A DNA stretch of 64,000 nucleotides from an uncultured Saprospiraceae bacterium (GCA_938015435.1 CALLPN010000017.1:1-64000), one strand, 5' to 3'; positions 38,770-49,109 are shown, counted from the first letter of the stretch. Notes: a model not told the origin generated them from the letters alone. Translations and numbers: made by a program.

Positions 38770-39213
38770 TTACGGATTCATTCTCATATATTTTTTCCAA
38801 GTCGCTTTAAATTGCTTAGCCATTGCCTTTGCAGTTTTTGGTCCATACTTGATGATGTCATTAGTGGACTCCAGTGGTGGAGCGGTACATGCGATACATT
38901 CTTTACCTGCATTGTATATTACAGTCTCTGTAAGGAAACCATTGAAATCATTGTCAGGTAATAATAAGAAGTTAGTAAACATTTCCTCGTCAGTCAGCTT
39001 ATACATCTTTTGGTAAAGCTTCAAGTTTTTCTCTACTTCCTTAGTTGCAGGTACTATGTATCTGTATTTCTTTTTAGCGCCTAGGTTGACACTTACTAGT
39101 TCTGAGAAATCTTTATTTTCTGTATCATAGTGAAGGGTAGGACTGATTACCCATACGGTATCTGCTTTGTTCTCAAGTTTGATGAGTTGCTTAAGTGTCA
39201 TTGTATTTTTCAT
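38770..39213 (-). CDS. Hypothetical protein (effector/PLD-associated-like segment)
   Basis: 147 aa; KADTVWVISPTLHYDTENKDFSELVSVNLGAKKKYRYIVPATKEVEKNLKLYQKMY. Confidence 0.55.
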   Translation of the reverse strand: MKNTMTLKQLIKLENKADTVWVISPTLHYDTENKDFSELVSVNLGAKKKYRYIVPATKEVEKNLKLYQKMYKLTDEEMFTNFLLLPDNDFNGFLTETVIYNAGKECIACTAPPLESTNDIIKYGPKTAKAMAKQFKATWKKYMRMNP

Positions 39214-39271
39214 TTATTGTCAGAAAATAATTTATAGTTTACCCGTAAAGGTAATTAGCTTTTATCAATTT

Positions 39272-40471
39272 TTACGATAAGAATGAAATCAATACACCAG
39301 CAGCCACTGCAGAACCAATTACACCTGAGATATTACTAGACATAGCATATTGTAATAAGTGGTTCTTACTATCATACTTTAGTGCTATATCATTAGCAAC
39401 TCTACTCGCCATAGGAACTGCACTAAGTCCAGTAGCTCCGATGAGTGGATTGATCTTTTTCTTAGAAAAGAGATTATGCACTTTCACTGCCATGATACCA
39501 CCAAAGATAGATATAGCAAATGCTATAAATCCACCGAGTATGATGAGTAAGGTAGTCTTATCTAAGAATGTAGCTGCGGTCATAGTAGCACCTACAGTAA
39601 GGCCTAAAAATATAGTAGCGGCATTCATGATAGTGTCTGATGCGGCTACCATTAGACGGTTAGTATCGGATCCTATTTCCTTAATTAGATTACCAAATAA
39701 AAGCATACCCACTAATGGTACCGATGAAGGCACAAGTATAGATACTATGGCACAGAGTACAATTGGAAATATAATCTTGGTCCGATTAATATCTTTAATT
39801 TTAATCTTGCTGGGATAGAGTTTATCCTGCTCTTTCATATTAATCTTAAGTTCCTTTTCTGTTACTGTAAACTTCACAACCAAAGGAATGATCACAGGTA
39901 CCAAAGCCATATACGAGTATGCTGCAATTGCTATCGGCCCCAAAAGATGAGGCGCTAATTTTATCGCAGTATATATTGCTGTTGGTCCATCAGCACCACC
40001 GATGATTCCCAAGGCAGCAGCTTCTTTGAGAGAAAACCCTAAAGCTACAGCAGAGATTAATACAGTAAATATTCCGATCTGAGCTGCCGCTCCAAAAAAC
40101 GCCAACTTAAGATTACGTAACATAGGTCCAAAATCAGTCATCGCACCTACTCCCATAAAGATTAGAGGTGGAAGGAGGCCCGTCTTGATTAGCATATAGT
40201 ACAGCATATTCATAATGCCGTATTCCTTAGCGATTTCGATGATAGTCATGTGTTCGATGATATCGGTCGATGGAGTCACAGCCATATTTCCTCCAGGGAA
40301 GTTGGCTAGTAATACTCCAAATGCAATGGGAACAAGCAATAATGGCTCAAATCTCTTACCTATACCTAAGTATAATAGAAAGAGTGCTAAAGCCAACATG
40401 ACGAGCGTCATTGGATCGTCTCCGATCGCACCGAAAGCTGTCATTTCATATAGTTTATTAAGTACCTCCAT
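39272..40471 (-). CDS. oadB: Na+-translocating decarboxylase beta subunit
   Basis: GVGAMTDFGPMLRNLKLAFFGAAAQIGIF; AAALGIIGGADGPTAIYTAIKLAPHLLGPIAIAAYSYMALVP. Confidence 0.95.
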   Translation of the reverse strand: MEVLNKLYEMTAFGAIGDDPMTLVMLALALFLLYLGIGKRFEPLLLVPIAFGVLLANFPGGNMAVTPSTDIIEHMTIIEIAKEYGIMNMLYYMLIKTGLLPPLIFMGVGAMTDFGPMLRNLKLAFFGAAAQIGIFTVLISAVALGFSLKEAAALGIIGGADGPTAIYTAIKLAPHLLGPIAIAAYSYMALVPVIIPLVVKFTVTEKELKINMKEQDKLYPSKIKIKDINRTKIIFPIVLCAIVSILVPSSVPLVGMLLFGNLIKEIGSDTNRLMVAASDTIMNAATIFLGLTVGATMTAATFLDKTTLLIILGGFIAFAISIFGGIMAVKVHNLFSKKKINPLIGATGLSAVPMASRVANDIALKYDSKNHLLQYAMSSNISGVIGSAVAAGVLISFLS

Positions 40472-40498
40472 AGGGTCGTTTTACTAAGATACTTTTGA

Positions 40499-42400
40499 TT
40501 ATACGATTCTGATTAATTGATCATCTTCTTCGATCTCGTCTCCGTGATTGACCATGATCTCTGCTACCGTACCGCTGTCATCCGATGTAATCGCATTGAT
40601 TACTTTCATCGCTTCTACATAGGCTACAGTTTCTCCTTTTTGGATTTGATCACCGACTTTGATCCCCTTTTCAGAAGTCTCTTTAGTCAAGTAAAACTTA
40701 CCTTCCAATGGAGCCAATACAAATTTAGAATTGGCATCGCTTACGGATGCAGAAGCGGTTACTGGTGAAGATGGTTCTACTACCGTATTTACAGCAGTAT
40801 TATCTTGTCCAGGATAGCTTATCTTGACATGATACTTCTGACCATTTACTTCTAAGTCCAGCGCCTTCGGTGCAGTATTGGCAGGAGCCATAGCAGCAGC
40901 TACAGGTACCACACTCGCAGCTGCAGGAGCGTTTAATTTACTTTTACGAGAGGCTAAATCTGCTTTGAATTTGATTTTTGCTTCTCCAGATTTGAAATCT
41001 TTATACTGCTGCGGATGCATCGCGTATTCGAGTAGCTCTTCATCATCCTTACCGGTTTCCCAGCCGTTTTCTTTCATATGCTCTCTGTAATGATCCAGTT
41101 GGTCTGGATAGAGATCTTGAGGGTTTCCAGTAAAGAATTCTCTTTTCTGGTCTGCAGCCATCTTTAATATTTCTGGAGCTAATTCTCCTGGAAGACTACC
41201 AGACTTACCGAGGATCATTCCCCAAGTATTTTCATCTAGCATCGACCATCTTTCTTTTCCTTTGGTCATTTGTATCACATTCATCAGTGCTGCATTTTTT
41301 ACATACTGAGAAAATGGAGTTACTAATGGAGGATAACCTAGCATCGGCCAGATATGCTTCACTTCGTTAAATAACTTAAGTAGAAGTTCGTCTTCTGTAG
41401 TATTAGGTTTGCCACGTTTTGTGAGCCATTTGTTGAGGCTCGCCACGTTTTTCTCTAGATCGGCCATAAGACTACCCATCATACCACCCGGTAATCCTGG
41501 TCCTATGAGTAGAGAGTTCATACGTCTATTGGTCGGATTGATATAAGCACCAAGGAAGTCATCCATAAATGCCTGTGACAATCTACGTACTTCCATATAA
41601 GCATCCATATTGATGTCTGCGACCTGGAACCCTGCATCTCTTAACATCTCGTGTATAGTCAATAGATCTGCATGACCAGTTCCCCAACTAAGTGGCTCCA
41701 TACCTACATCGATATAGTCAGCACCATTACGTGCAGCTTCAAGTGATGAGGCTACCGAAAATCCTGGTGTTGAGTGTCCATGGTATTGTATTACGATATC
41801 TGGATGACGTTCTCTGATTCCTTTGATGATCTTACCCACAGAAGCAGGACGACCGATTCCAGCCATATCCTTGATACAGATCTCTTCTGCACCACGCTCG
41901 ATATATTGATCAGCAAGATTGATATAGTAATCTACTGTATGTACAGGAGAGTAAGTAAGACTCAAAGCACCTTGAGCGATCATGCCTCCTTCTTTAGCAA
42001 ATCTGAAACTTGGTTCTAGATTCTGAGGATTGTTGAGACCATCAAATGTTCTAGAGATATCAGTTCCCTGAAGCTTCTTCACCTTGAACATTAATTTCCG
42101 TACATCCAAAGGTACAGGACTCATACGTATACCGTTTAGTCCACGCTCTAGCATCTGAGTTTGTATCCCCGCATCATTGAAGGGTTGTGTCCATTTTCTA
42201 ACAGCGATATTCGGATTTTCTCCAAAAAGGAGATTTACTTGTTCAAAACCACCACCATTAGTTTCTACTCTATGGAAGCAACCCATATCGATAATTGGTT
42301 GCGCTACACTACAAAGCTGATCTACAGTGGGTACATATTTACCCGCAGATTGCCACATATCTCTATATACCAGTGCGAGTTTTATTTCTTTTCTCATCAT
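40499..42400 (-). CDS. oadA: Oxaloacetate/pyruvate carboxyltransferase alpha subunit with C-terminal biotinyl domain
   Basis: ICIKDMAGIGRPASVGKIIKGIRERHPDIVIQYHGHSTPGFSVASSLEAARNGADYIDVGM; biotinylation motif VEAMKVINAI. Confidence 0.94.
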   Translation of the reverse strand: MMRKEIKLALVYRDMWQSAGKYVPTVDQLCSVAQPIIDMGCFHRVETNGGGFEQVNLLFGENPNIAVRKWTQPFNDAGIQTQMLERGLNGIRMSPVPLDVRKLMFKVKKLQGTDISRTFDGLNNPQNLEPSFRFAKEGGMIAQGALSLTYSPVHTVDYYINLADQYIERGAEEICIKDMAGIGRPASVGKIIKGIRERHPDIVIQYHGHSTPGFSVASSLEAARNGADYIDVGMEPLSWGTGHADLLTIHEMLRDAGFQVADINMDAYMEVRRLSQAFMDDFLGAYINPTNRRMNSLLIGPGLPGGMMGSLMADLEKNVASLNKWLTKRGKPNTTEDELLLKLFNEVKHIWPMLGYPPLVTPFSQYVKNAALMNVIQMTKGKERWSMLDENTWGMILGKSGSLPGELAPEILKMAADQKREFFTGNPQDLYPDQLDHYREHMKENGWETGKDDEELLEYAMHPQQYKDFKSGEAKIKFKADLASRKSKLNAPAAASVVPVAAAMAPANTAPKALDLEVNGQKYHVKISYPGQDNTAVNTVVEPSSPVTASASVSDANSKFVLAPLEGKFYLTKETSEKGIKVGDQIQKGETVAYVEAMKVINAITSDDSGTVAEIMVNHGDEIEEDDQLIRIV

Positions 42401-42439
42401 AATCTTACTACTTATTATATCTCTTAGCCTTTGATAGGC

Positions 42440-42715
42440 TTAATGTTCTATTTTCTTAATGCTTTCTACTTTGCCATGCCCACCGGTAACAGTCTCTACT
42501 ACCGCAGCTATTGCGGCGATCACTTCAGGGGCCGTACCGCTTGCACTTCGACTCGCTCTTTTTAGCTTTTTGACTGGCTCAGGTGCGTATTTGTTAACTA
42601 TCCGGACTAGTATACTGCCAGATATGACTACCAAGGCAAGTATTAGAAAGACGGTTATCATACCGACGCCTAACAAGACTAATGCGTCACCGATATCACT
42701 GGAATTTGGATCCAT
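42440..42715 (-). CDS. oadG: OadG-type gamma subunit
   Basis: Small protein: single TM (ALVLLGVGMITVFLILALVVISGSILV), C-term EVIAAIAAVVETVTGGHGKVESIKKIEH; position upstream of oadA. Confidence 0.85.
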   Translation of the reverse strand: MDPNSSDIGDALVLLGVGMITVFLILALVVISGSILVRIVNKYAPEPVKKLKRASRSASGTAPEVIAAIAAVVETVTGGHGKVESIKKIEH

Positions 42716-42854
42716 AGGGATTAATATTCTTTAGATTTTCAAAAATCAACTAAAAGTAAAAATAATATCGGTAAGAATGTGTCGTAAATACACTAAGCAT
42801 AGCACCTTACTTCATTTTTTGCTAAATAAACTTATCATTACCCTTTGCGTTAAA

Positions 42855-42862
42855 TATCTTTG
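42855..42862 (+). promoter_or_regulatory. TAnnTTTG promoter -7 element
   Basis: TATCTTTG 49 nt upstream of the aspartate kinase ATG; overlaps the track's TTG start, arguing against that start. Confidence 0.5.
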
Positions 42863-42910
42863 TCTTCTGAAGTGTTTATATCGCTTCATAGAAAACCCAA
42901 TAGCAATACA

Positions 42911-44185
42911 ATGAATAACGCTCAAGTGCAAGTATGGAAGTTTGGAGGTGCATCGATAGGTACTCCTGATCTGGTAGAGAATGTAAGCGGAATCGTAAAA
43001 GACTATCTCAAGTCGAAAGCAGTAATCGTGACTTCGGCAAAAGGTAAGACGACTAATGCTTTGGAGACGCTCGTAAAGGCTTACATGGCAGAGAGTGAAG
43101 ATGCCTACAAGATACTAGAAGAGATCAAGCAGGATCATTTTCAATATGCACAAGCACTTTGTGGTGAAGGGCATTCTATATTGAATGAACTTAATGACTT
43201 GTTTGTAGAGATCGAATGGATTCTTGAAGATCCAGTGATAGATCCATACGATTATGTGTACGATCAGATCGTATCGATAGGAGAGTTAGCTTCTACCAAG
43301 GTGGTCTGTCAGTACTTAGTCGAGCAAGGGATCAAAGCCAAGTGGTTAGACATAAGAGATATTATACTTACGGATAACAGGCATAGAGAAGCAAGAGTGG
43401 ATTGGGAAAGCACACAGAAGCGTTCTAAAAAAATCATAACATTATTAGAGTCTCATGATGTCATAGTTACCCAAGGGTATATAGCGAGTAGTAGTGAAAA
43501 CTTTACAACTACTTTAGGTAGAGAAGGATCAGATTATACAGCAGCTATATTAAGCTATTGTTTGGATGCTGAGAGTATGCACATATGGAAAGACGTTCCA
43601 GGTATCTTGACTGGCGACCCACGTCTATTTGATGATGCGACCAAGATAGATCAACTATCGTATAAGGAAGCGGTGGAGATGACTTATTACGGTGCGAAAG
43701 TAATTCATGAGAAGACGATCAAGCCGATTCAAAATAAGAACATTCCATTATACGTGAGGCCTTTTCATACGCCAGAGAAAGATGGCACATTAATCTCTGC
43801 AGAAGAACCAGAAGGATATCCTCCAGTAATCGTAGTCAATGCGGATCAAATGCTTTTGCATATCAGTACCAATGACTTTTCATTTGTAGGGGAGCATCAC
43901 TTGGGAGATTTATTTACACTCTTTGCTAAGCATCGCATACGAGTCAATATGATGCGTAATACGGCCATCAGTTTTACTGTATGTACAAATAATAAACCAG
44001 ATAGAATTGCCGCCTTTGCCGCAGAACTAGGAGATCGATACACCTTGAAGAAAGACGATGATCTAAAGTTGATTACAGTAAGACATTATACCGAAGAGGT
44101 TTTGGATACGTTAACGAAAGATAAGTTGGTTCTTTTTCAAGAAAGACTTAAGAACACAGTGCACCTGGTGCTAAAAAATCAGTAA
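42911..44185 (+). CDS. Aspartate kinase
   Basis: VQVWKFGGASIGTPDLVENV; GREGSDYTAAILSYCLDAESMHIWKDVPGILTGDPRLF; ACT-like C-term. Confidence 0.92.
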   Translation: MNNAQVQVWKFGGASIGTPDLVENVSGIVKDYLKSKAVIVTSAKGKTTNALETLVKAYMAESEDAYKILEEIKQDHFQYAQALCGEGHSILNELNDLFVEIEWILEDPVIDPYDYVYDQIVSIGELASTKVVCQYLVEQGIKAKWLDIRDIILTDNRHREARVDWESTQKRSKKIITLLESHDVIVTQGYIASSSENFTTTLGREGSDYTAAILSYCLDAESMHIWKDVPGILTGDPRLFDDATKIDQLSYKEAVEMTYYGAKVIHEKTIKPIQNKNIPLYVRPFHTPEKDGTLISAEEPEGYPPVIVVNADQMLLHISTNDFSFVGEHHLGDLFTLFAKHRIRVNMMRNTAISFTVCTNNKPDRIAAFAAELGDRYTLKKDDDLKLITVRHYTEEVLDTLTKDKLVLFQERLKNTVHLVLKNQ

Positions 44186-44220
44186 CGCAGTGATCGGTAA
44201 GCGCGATAGCGATTGATGAG

Positions 44221-44306
44221 CACAAGTACTTCGAATAATAATCACAAGTACTTCGAATAGTAATCACAAGTGTTTAGAATATAATCACAAGTGTATCAAT
44301 TAATAG
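44221..44306 (+). repeat. Tandem repeat, 4 x 21-22 bp
   Basis: CACAAGTACTTCGAATAATAAT / CACAAGTACTTCGAATAGTAAT / CACAAGTGTTTAGAATATAAT / CACAAGTGTATCAATTAATAG. Confidence 0.92.
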
Positions 44307-44409
44307 GACAGTGTTTTCCGAAAAAGGGCACTATGCATTCTTCAGCTGATCAATCTCTTCTCTGTCGAGCGCACTGATCATAAGGAGGTTAAACAATTAA
44401 ACTCATACG

Positions 44410-45084
44410 TTACTTCCAAAATTCCCACCACTTCTTCTTCGGAGTGGTACCCACTGCTTTTGCTTTATAAGCTTTAGACTTCTCTTGTTTTTTCTCTTGC
44501 AATATTGGGGTAGGAGTAATAGTTGGGTTTACATTTTTTTTCTGGGAATTCGTATTTGATTGTTCATGAGATGGGGTAGTATTATTTTTTGGCCTATAGA
44601 TTCCAGCTCTACATACAATGCACTTTGCACCAAAGTCAATTTCATGCCAATTCTGTTCCATGATTTTGTCTATCAAGGCGAAAGTTAAGCCGTCAGCAGT
44701 TGGATTATCTGCTTCTATTGGAAGTGGGCTACCTTCGCTCATGGTTCGGCCATCTTCACTTTCCATTATTTCTCGATATTCGTTATCTGCGATATTACTA
44801 TAGCTGATGTAAAATGCCATTGCAGTAGCAGAGTAAGCATACGACATAGATTCATGGTTTTGAGACAAACCTCGATCTATAGCCATATCATGACCATAAA
44901 ATATCATGGTCCCTTTGTCCCCAAAGTAGATATGGTATAATCCATCTTCTTTCCAATTGGAAGCTGCTTCTTCGAAATTAGACTCTCGTATTACTTCTAA
45001 TCCAATATGAAGATCATCTTCAAGTTTACTTATATCATGATCAAAATTATTATTGATGACCATCCCAGCTATATTAAATCCCAT
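44410..45084 (-). CDS. Hypothetical protein with low-complexity linker and KKKWWEFWK tail
   Basis: 224 aa ORF; no family recognised. Confidence 0.6.
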   Translation of the reverse strand: MGFNIAGMVINNNFDHDISKLEDDLHIGLEVIRESNFEEAASNWKEDGLYHIYFGDKGTMIFYGHDMAIDRGLSQNHESMSYAYSATAMAFYISYSNIADNEYREIMESEDGRTMSEGSPLPIEADNPTADGLTFALIDKIMEQNWHEIDFGAKCIVCRAGIYRPKNNTTPSHEQSNTNSQKKNVNPTITPTPILQEKKQEKSKAYKAKAVGTTPKKKWWEFWK

Positions 45085-45116
45085 CGTTCTATTTTATTGA
45101 ATTAGAAAGGCACCCA

Positions 45117-45956
45117 TTACATCTTCACAAAAGAGAAAGGAATCGCCATATCATCACCAGAAATTTCAGCATCTAATCTACCTTCAGAAGCTTTATATTT
45201 GATGAGCTTAGGAAATTCGTTTTCCTTACTTTCAAATACAAACGAAGTAGCATCCATGTCTTTCATGGTAAACATCGTTTCAGCGGGCTCGCCAGGAAGC
45301 TGAACTCCTAGCATCCAATTATCAGGATATTTAGAGATTGTCATCAGTTCCTGCGATAATGTATCTTCACCATTAAGGGTATAGCTACGACCAATGTATT
45401 TAGACTCACTTTCTTTTTTCCATGATTCGAATGTCTGATTACCTTCTTCGTCATCAGTTCTCTTCCAGCTACCTAATAAGTAGTCAAAATCAGATAAAGT
45501 AGATTTTTGAATCTTAGTAGACTCAAAAAATGCAGCCATTTCGCTATATTCTTCATCGCTCATACGACCATGCATTAGTTTGTAATCTAGTGTAGGCATC
45601 CAATGCTTTGTACACATATCAACACATTCGTCCAGTTTGTGGGCTCTCTTCTTTTCTGTGTACTCACCCCAAAGAGAAAAGTTTAAATGCCTGCGACCGT
45701 TGTCAATATGGCTTTTGATCCTCCATGAAAAGGGCGCTATATTAGTATACCAAGGATAACGTGATTCATGACTGTGACAATCGTAGCACATCGTCTTGAG
45801 ATTAGCAGCGATTTCTGCTGGAGGATTAGTTAGCTCGATTAGATCTTTTTCAAGTTCTACTGGCGGATTAGTTTTGTCGATAGGAAAAAACTGTATCACT
45901 ATGAAAGCAAGTAGGAGAGTGAGCAGTATGTTTTTTTTGGTGATATATTTGTTCAT
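45117..45956 (-). CDS. Haem-binding-domain protein (CxxCH) fused to lipocalin-like C-terminal domain
   Basis: [44 protein letters not shown] = haem_bd; C-term [30 protein letters not shown]. Confidence 0.8.
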   Translation of the reverse strand: MNKYITKKNILLTLLLAFIVIQFFPIDKTNPPVELEKDLIELTNPPAEIAANLKTMCYDCHSHESRYPWYTNIAPFSWRIKSHIDNGRRHLNFSLWGEYTEKKRAHKLDECVDMCTKHWMPTLDYKLMHGRMSDEEYSEMAAFFESTKIQKSTLSDFDYLLGSWKRTDDEEGNQTFESWKKESESKYIGRSYTLNGEDTLSQELMTISKYPDNWMLGVQLPGEPAETMFTMKDMDATSFVFESKENEFPKLIKYKASEGRLDAEISGDDMAIPFSFVKM

Positions 45957-46186
45957 CGCTTGTGTTTCTTTAAATATTGAACGTATAAATCCTCTACCTT
46001 ATCTCTAGCCCATTGAGTCTTCCTGAGGAATTTCAAACTAGATTTTATAGTAGGGTTACTCTTAAAGCAATTGATATTAACCTTGTCGCTGAGACTATCC
46101 CATCCGTAGAAATCTACTAAGTCGTCCAATATAGTGGCCAACTTGATCCCATGAAGAGGGTTGTTGGGTTGTGAATGATCTGCCAT
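45953..46186 (-). CDS. VF530-family (DUF2132) DNA-binding-like protein
   Basis: [62 protein letters not shown]. Confidence 0.82.
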   Translation of the reverse strand: MADHSQPNNPLHGIKLATILDDLVDFYGWDSLSDKVNINCFKSNPTIKSSLKFLRKTQWARDKVEDLYVQYLKKHKR

Positions 46187-46812
46187 GATGTAAATATCTT
46201 ATTTTATTGACAGATATCATGCTTTCTAAGTAGGTATCGCAACATAGATATTTCATATTAAAAGTAAGTTTAATATGTTGTAAGGAAAGGTCATAATTTG
46301 TAGAATTCATATTCTGGAAATGTTAATTGCCAATCACCTAATGTTCAGTTATTTTCGTATGTTAGCAATCGACCCCAAAAAACCAGATAAAATTTTGAAG
46401 ATTTAGTATGAGCTTCGAAATCATTTTATTAGAAAAAAATGTAATATCTGGTGTTCGATAATTTAGGTTATTTCGAACTTTTTAATGGTTTACATCTTGT
46501 TCTTTACTTTCAGTTTTTGGAAGGAAAGGGTCGATTATAATTGATTTTAGTTAAGCTGAATTTTCATGATCAAATTTGATTTTGGAGTCTTCCATGATTT
46601 CTCGTTACCTATATTGTATTTGAGGTATTGATGAATAGCGATTTGGAAGAAACTGAATTCATTTTTGAGCATCAGATGATATAGTTATTCTTGTTTCTGT
46701 AACAATATTCGTTGCTGAGACTTTAAACTATTAGTCTGGCTCAATCTATTACATAGACATATGAATCTAATTAGATAAACATCCTTTGTACAAAATAATA
46801 AAAACGAGAATC

Positions 46813-47808
46813 ATGAAAAATATTTTACTCTTATTATTTACAGTTTTAAGCACGGTAGGCTATAGCCAATCTGGCTCTTTTGTATTAGGTATTCCAGGTC
46901 CTTGTGGAGGTTGTGTTTCCTCTTGCGTCACCGCGGGTGTATGTTCTCCTGTAGCTAATGGAAATTGTATGCCACCTCAAACTGTAATGGAAGACGTATT
47001 AGTTCCGGCTAATAGTTACCTTGAATTAACAATAACAACGGTAGCTTGTAGTTCCAGTACTGATGGATTAGATGGAGGTGATGACCTATTTGTGGATGGT
47101 GTAAAAATAGTAGATGGTTCTGGTAATACTCGAGCAGACTTTAATGGATGTTTTTCATCAAGTTCAGCTCCACGTATAGTGCCTATTCAACTTACAGCTA
47201 ATAGAAGGGATGAAACAGTTCTTGTCGAATGGGAGGTGTTCCCTGGTACTGGAACTGGTTGTGTGGCTTTGCCGATTGAACTTATTGATTTTACTGCAGT
47301 CGAAAGCTCAAAGGGCATCCAACTAGATTGGTCTACTGCAACTGAACAAAATAACTCTCATTTCGAAATAGAGTTCAGTACAAGCGGAGGAGGTTTTAAA
47401 AGTATTGGTGAAGTGAAGGGATTTGAAAATTCTTCAGAGGTAAAGGAATATGTTTTTGTTCATGATAGCTATGAAGGAGGTTCTAATTATTATCGTTTAC
47501 GTCAAGTCGATTTGGATGGAAGATTTAGCTACTCTCCAATTGTTGTTGTTCAATCTAGAGGAAATAATCCATTGAATATTAGACCTTCATTAGTAAAGGA
47601 TTACATCCACCTTACATTCGAATCAACAATCCAATCTGATGTGGTAGTTCAAATAGTAGGTGTTACTGGACAGCAATATAAAAGGACTGTAATTGCAGCG
47701 AATGATTTAGAAGCAGATATCGAAGTAAGTGATTTGTATCCTGGAATTTATATCATACGATATAATGTAAATGGTATCGTGAATTCTCAAAGATTTGTAA
47801 AATTATAA
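46813..47808 (+). CDS. Secreted Cys-rich protein with T9SS sorting domain
   Basis: Start MKNILLLLFTVLSTVGYSQ; LPIELIDFTAVESSKGIQLDWSTATEQNNSHFEIE linker; C-term GIYIIRYNVNGIVNSQRFVKL. Confidence 0.85.
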   Translation: MKNILLLLFTVLSTVGYSQSGSFVLGIPGPCGGCVSSCVTAGVCSPVANGNCMPPQTVMEDVLVPANSYLELTITTVACSSSTDGLDGGDDLFVDGVKIVDGSGNTRADFNGCFSSSSAPRIVPIQLTANRRDETVLVEWEVFPGTGTGCVALPIELIDFTAVESSKGIQLDWSTATEQNNSHFEIEFSTSGGGFKSIGEVKGFENSSEVKEYVFVHDSYEGGSNYYRLRQVDLDGRFSYSPIVVVQSRGNNPLNIRPSLVKDYIHLTFESTIQSDVVVQIVGVTGQQYKRTVIAANDLEADIEVSDLYPGIYIIRYNVNGIVNSQRFVKL

Positions 47809-47867
47809 GCAGAAAATCTAGATTTTTGAATTTGATAGTTATCTATATGCTTTAATGTAAGGATTGA

Positions 47868-49109
47868 TTATTGACGTGATTTTAGGTCAATTAATGTTTT
47901 CAAGATCTCTCCATTATTTTGTAATGATAGTGATTTTGCTAGCAGAGGAATAGCTTCTTTTTCTTGATCATGATTGATGAGATAGTTGGCTTTTAAATTC
48001 AAAGCAGACGGAATCTTTGGACGTATCTTGATATTATAGTCAAACATATCAATAGCTAGATCACTTCGTCCAAAATGTGTTAGACCGTAAGCCCAAGATT
48101 GTATATAGCTTTGCATAGGTTTGACTTCATACCCAACTTCATCACTAATATTGTCGTAGTGCTTTTTAAGTCGATCTATTAGATCAATTCTGTTTTTGAA
48201 TGATGGATGGAAATAATCTATGATCTCGTTAAATTTATAGCACGAATAAAAATATTTTAATCCTTCATATGTACCAATGTATGGTACCGAAAAGTGCGTT
48301 TCATCTGGATAGGATTTAGCGGCAAATTGAATGTTCCAATTCTCATTTTCAGCGAATTCTAAAAATTTAAGGTTACTCTGCTCCAATTGAAGAAATTCAG
48401 ATGTATCTCCTTTTATTTGAGAAGGATCGAGAAATGTAGGTAAGGTATAAGCTTTAGCTATAAATAGTTTTTCTTGACTAAGATCAGCGGTTCTGAGTGT
48501 ATCAAGTATCTGGTTAAAATACGACTCGTTGTCAAAATCCAATGCAGGATCTAAAGCTAAGTAGTTAGTGAAAAAACCTCGTTCGGTCAATAACGCTTGG
48601 AACACAATAAGGCCGCCCAAAGAGTGGCCGATAATTGACCTGTGTGTATTGGTAGGATATAGACTGTCAATGTAAGTAGATACTTCCGAAGTGATGAATT
48701 CCAAGAAAAAGGGGCCACCTCCAGTTAACTCAAATTGTGTAGAATCACTTCCCATTATCCCTTTGTAAGGAGTGAAATCATAGTTTCTGTTTGGATTTGG
48801 AATTCCCACGACTATTGTTCTTGGTATGATGTCATTGCCCATAGGAGCAGAACTTATGTAGTCTATTGCAGATACGGTATTCATAAATTGACTGTCGCCA
48901 TCGAGTACAAATAGTACAGGGTAGCTTTCAGGTTTTTCATCTAATCCCCAAAAACCTTGTGGCACATGGATCAGTACCTCACGATCTTCATTAAGAACCT
49001 TGGAGTGAATAATATGTTTTTCTCCGATTGAGTAAGGGCTTATTTCTGCCTCTTGACTGAGTAAGTTGAAGGAGGTAACCACCAGTAATAAAAGTGTTGT
49101 TATTTTCAT
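47868..49109 (-). CDS. Alpha/beta-hydrolase-fold esterase with TPR-like C-terminus
   Basis: YPVLFVLDGDSQFMNTVSAIDYISS; IIGHSLGGLIVFQALL; C-term ALNLKANYLINHDQEKEAIPLLAKSL. Confidence 0.82.
   Translation of the reverse strand: MKITTLLLLVVTSFNLLSQEAEISPYSIGEKHIIHSKVLNEDREVLIHVPQGFWGLDEKPESYPVLFVLDGDSQFMNTVSAIDYISSAPMGNDIIPRTIVVGIPNPNRNYDFTPYKGIMGSDSTQFELTGGGPFFLEFITSEVSTYIDSLYPTNTHRSIIGHSLGGLIVFQALLTERGFFTNYLALDPALDFDNESYFNQILDTLRTADLSQEKLFIAKAYTLPTFLDPSQIKGDTSEFLQLEQSNLKFLEFAENENWNIQFAAKSYPDETHFSVPYIGTYEGLKYFYSCYKFNEIIDYFHPSFKNRIDLIDRLKKHYDNISDEVGYEVKPMQSYIQSWAYGLTHFGRSDLAIDMFDYNIKIRPKIPSALNLKANYLINHDQEKEAIPLLAKSLSLQNNGEILKTLIDLKSRQ

Noticed and set aside
44221-44306. CRISPR or iteron array
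   Set aside because: Units are directly adjacent with no spacers, and no replication initiator is nearby.
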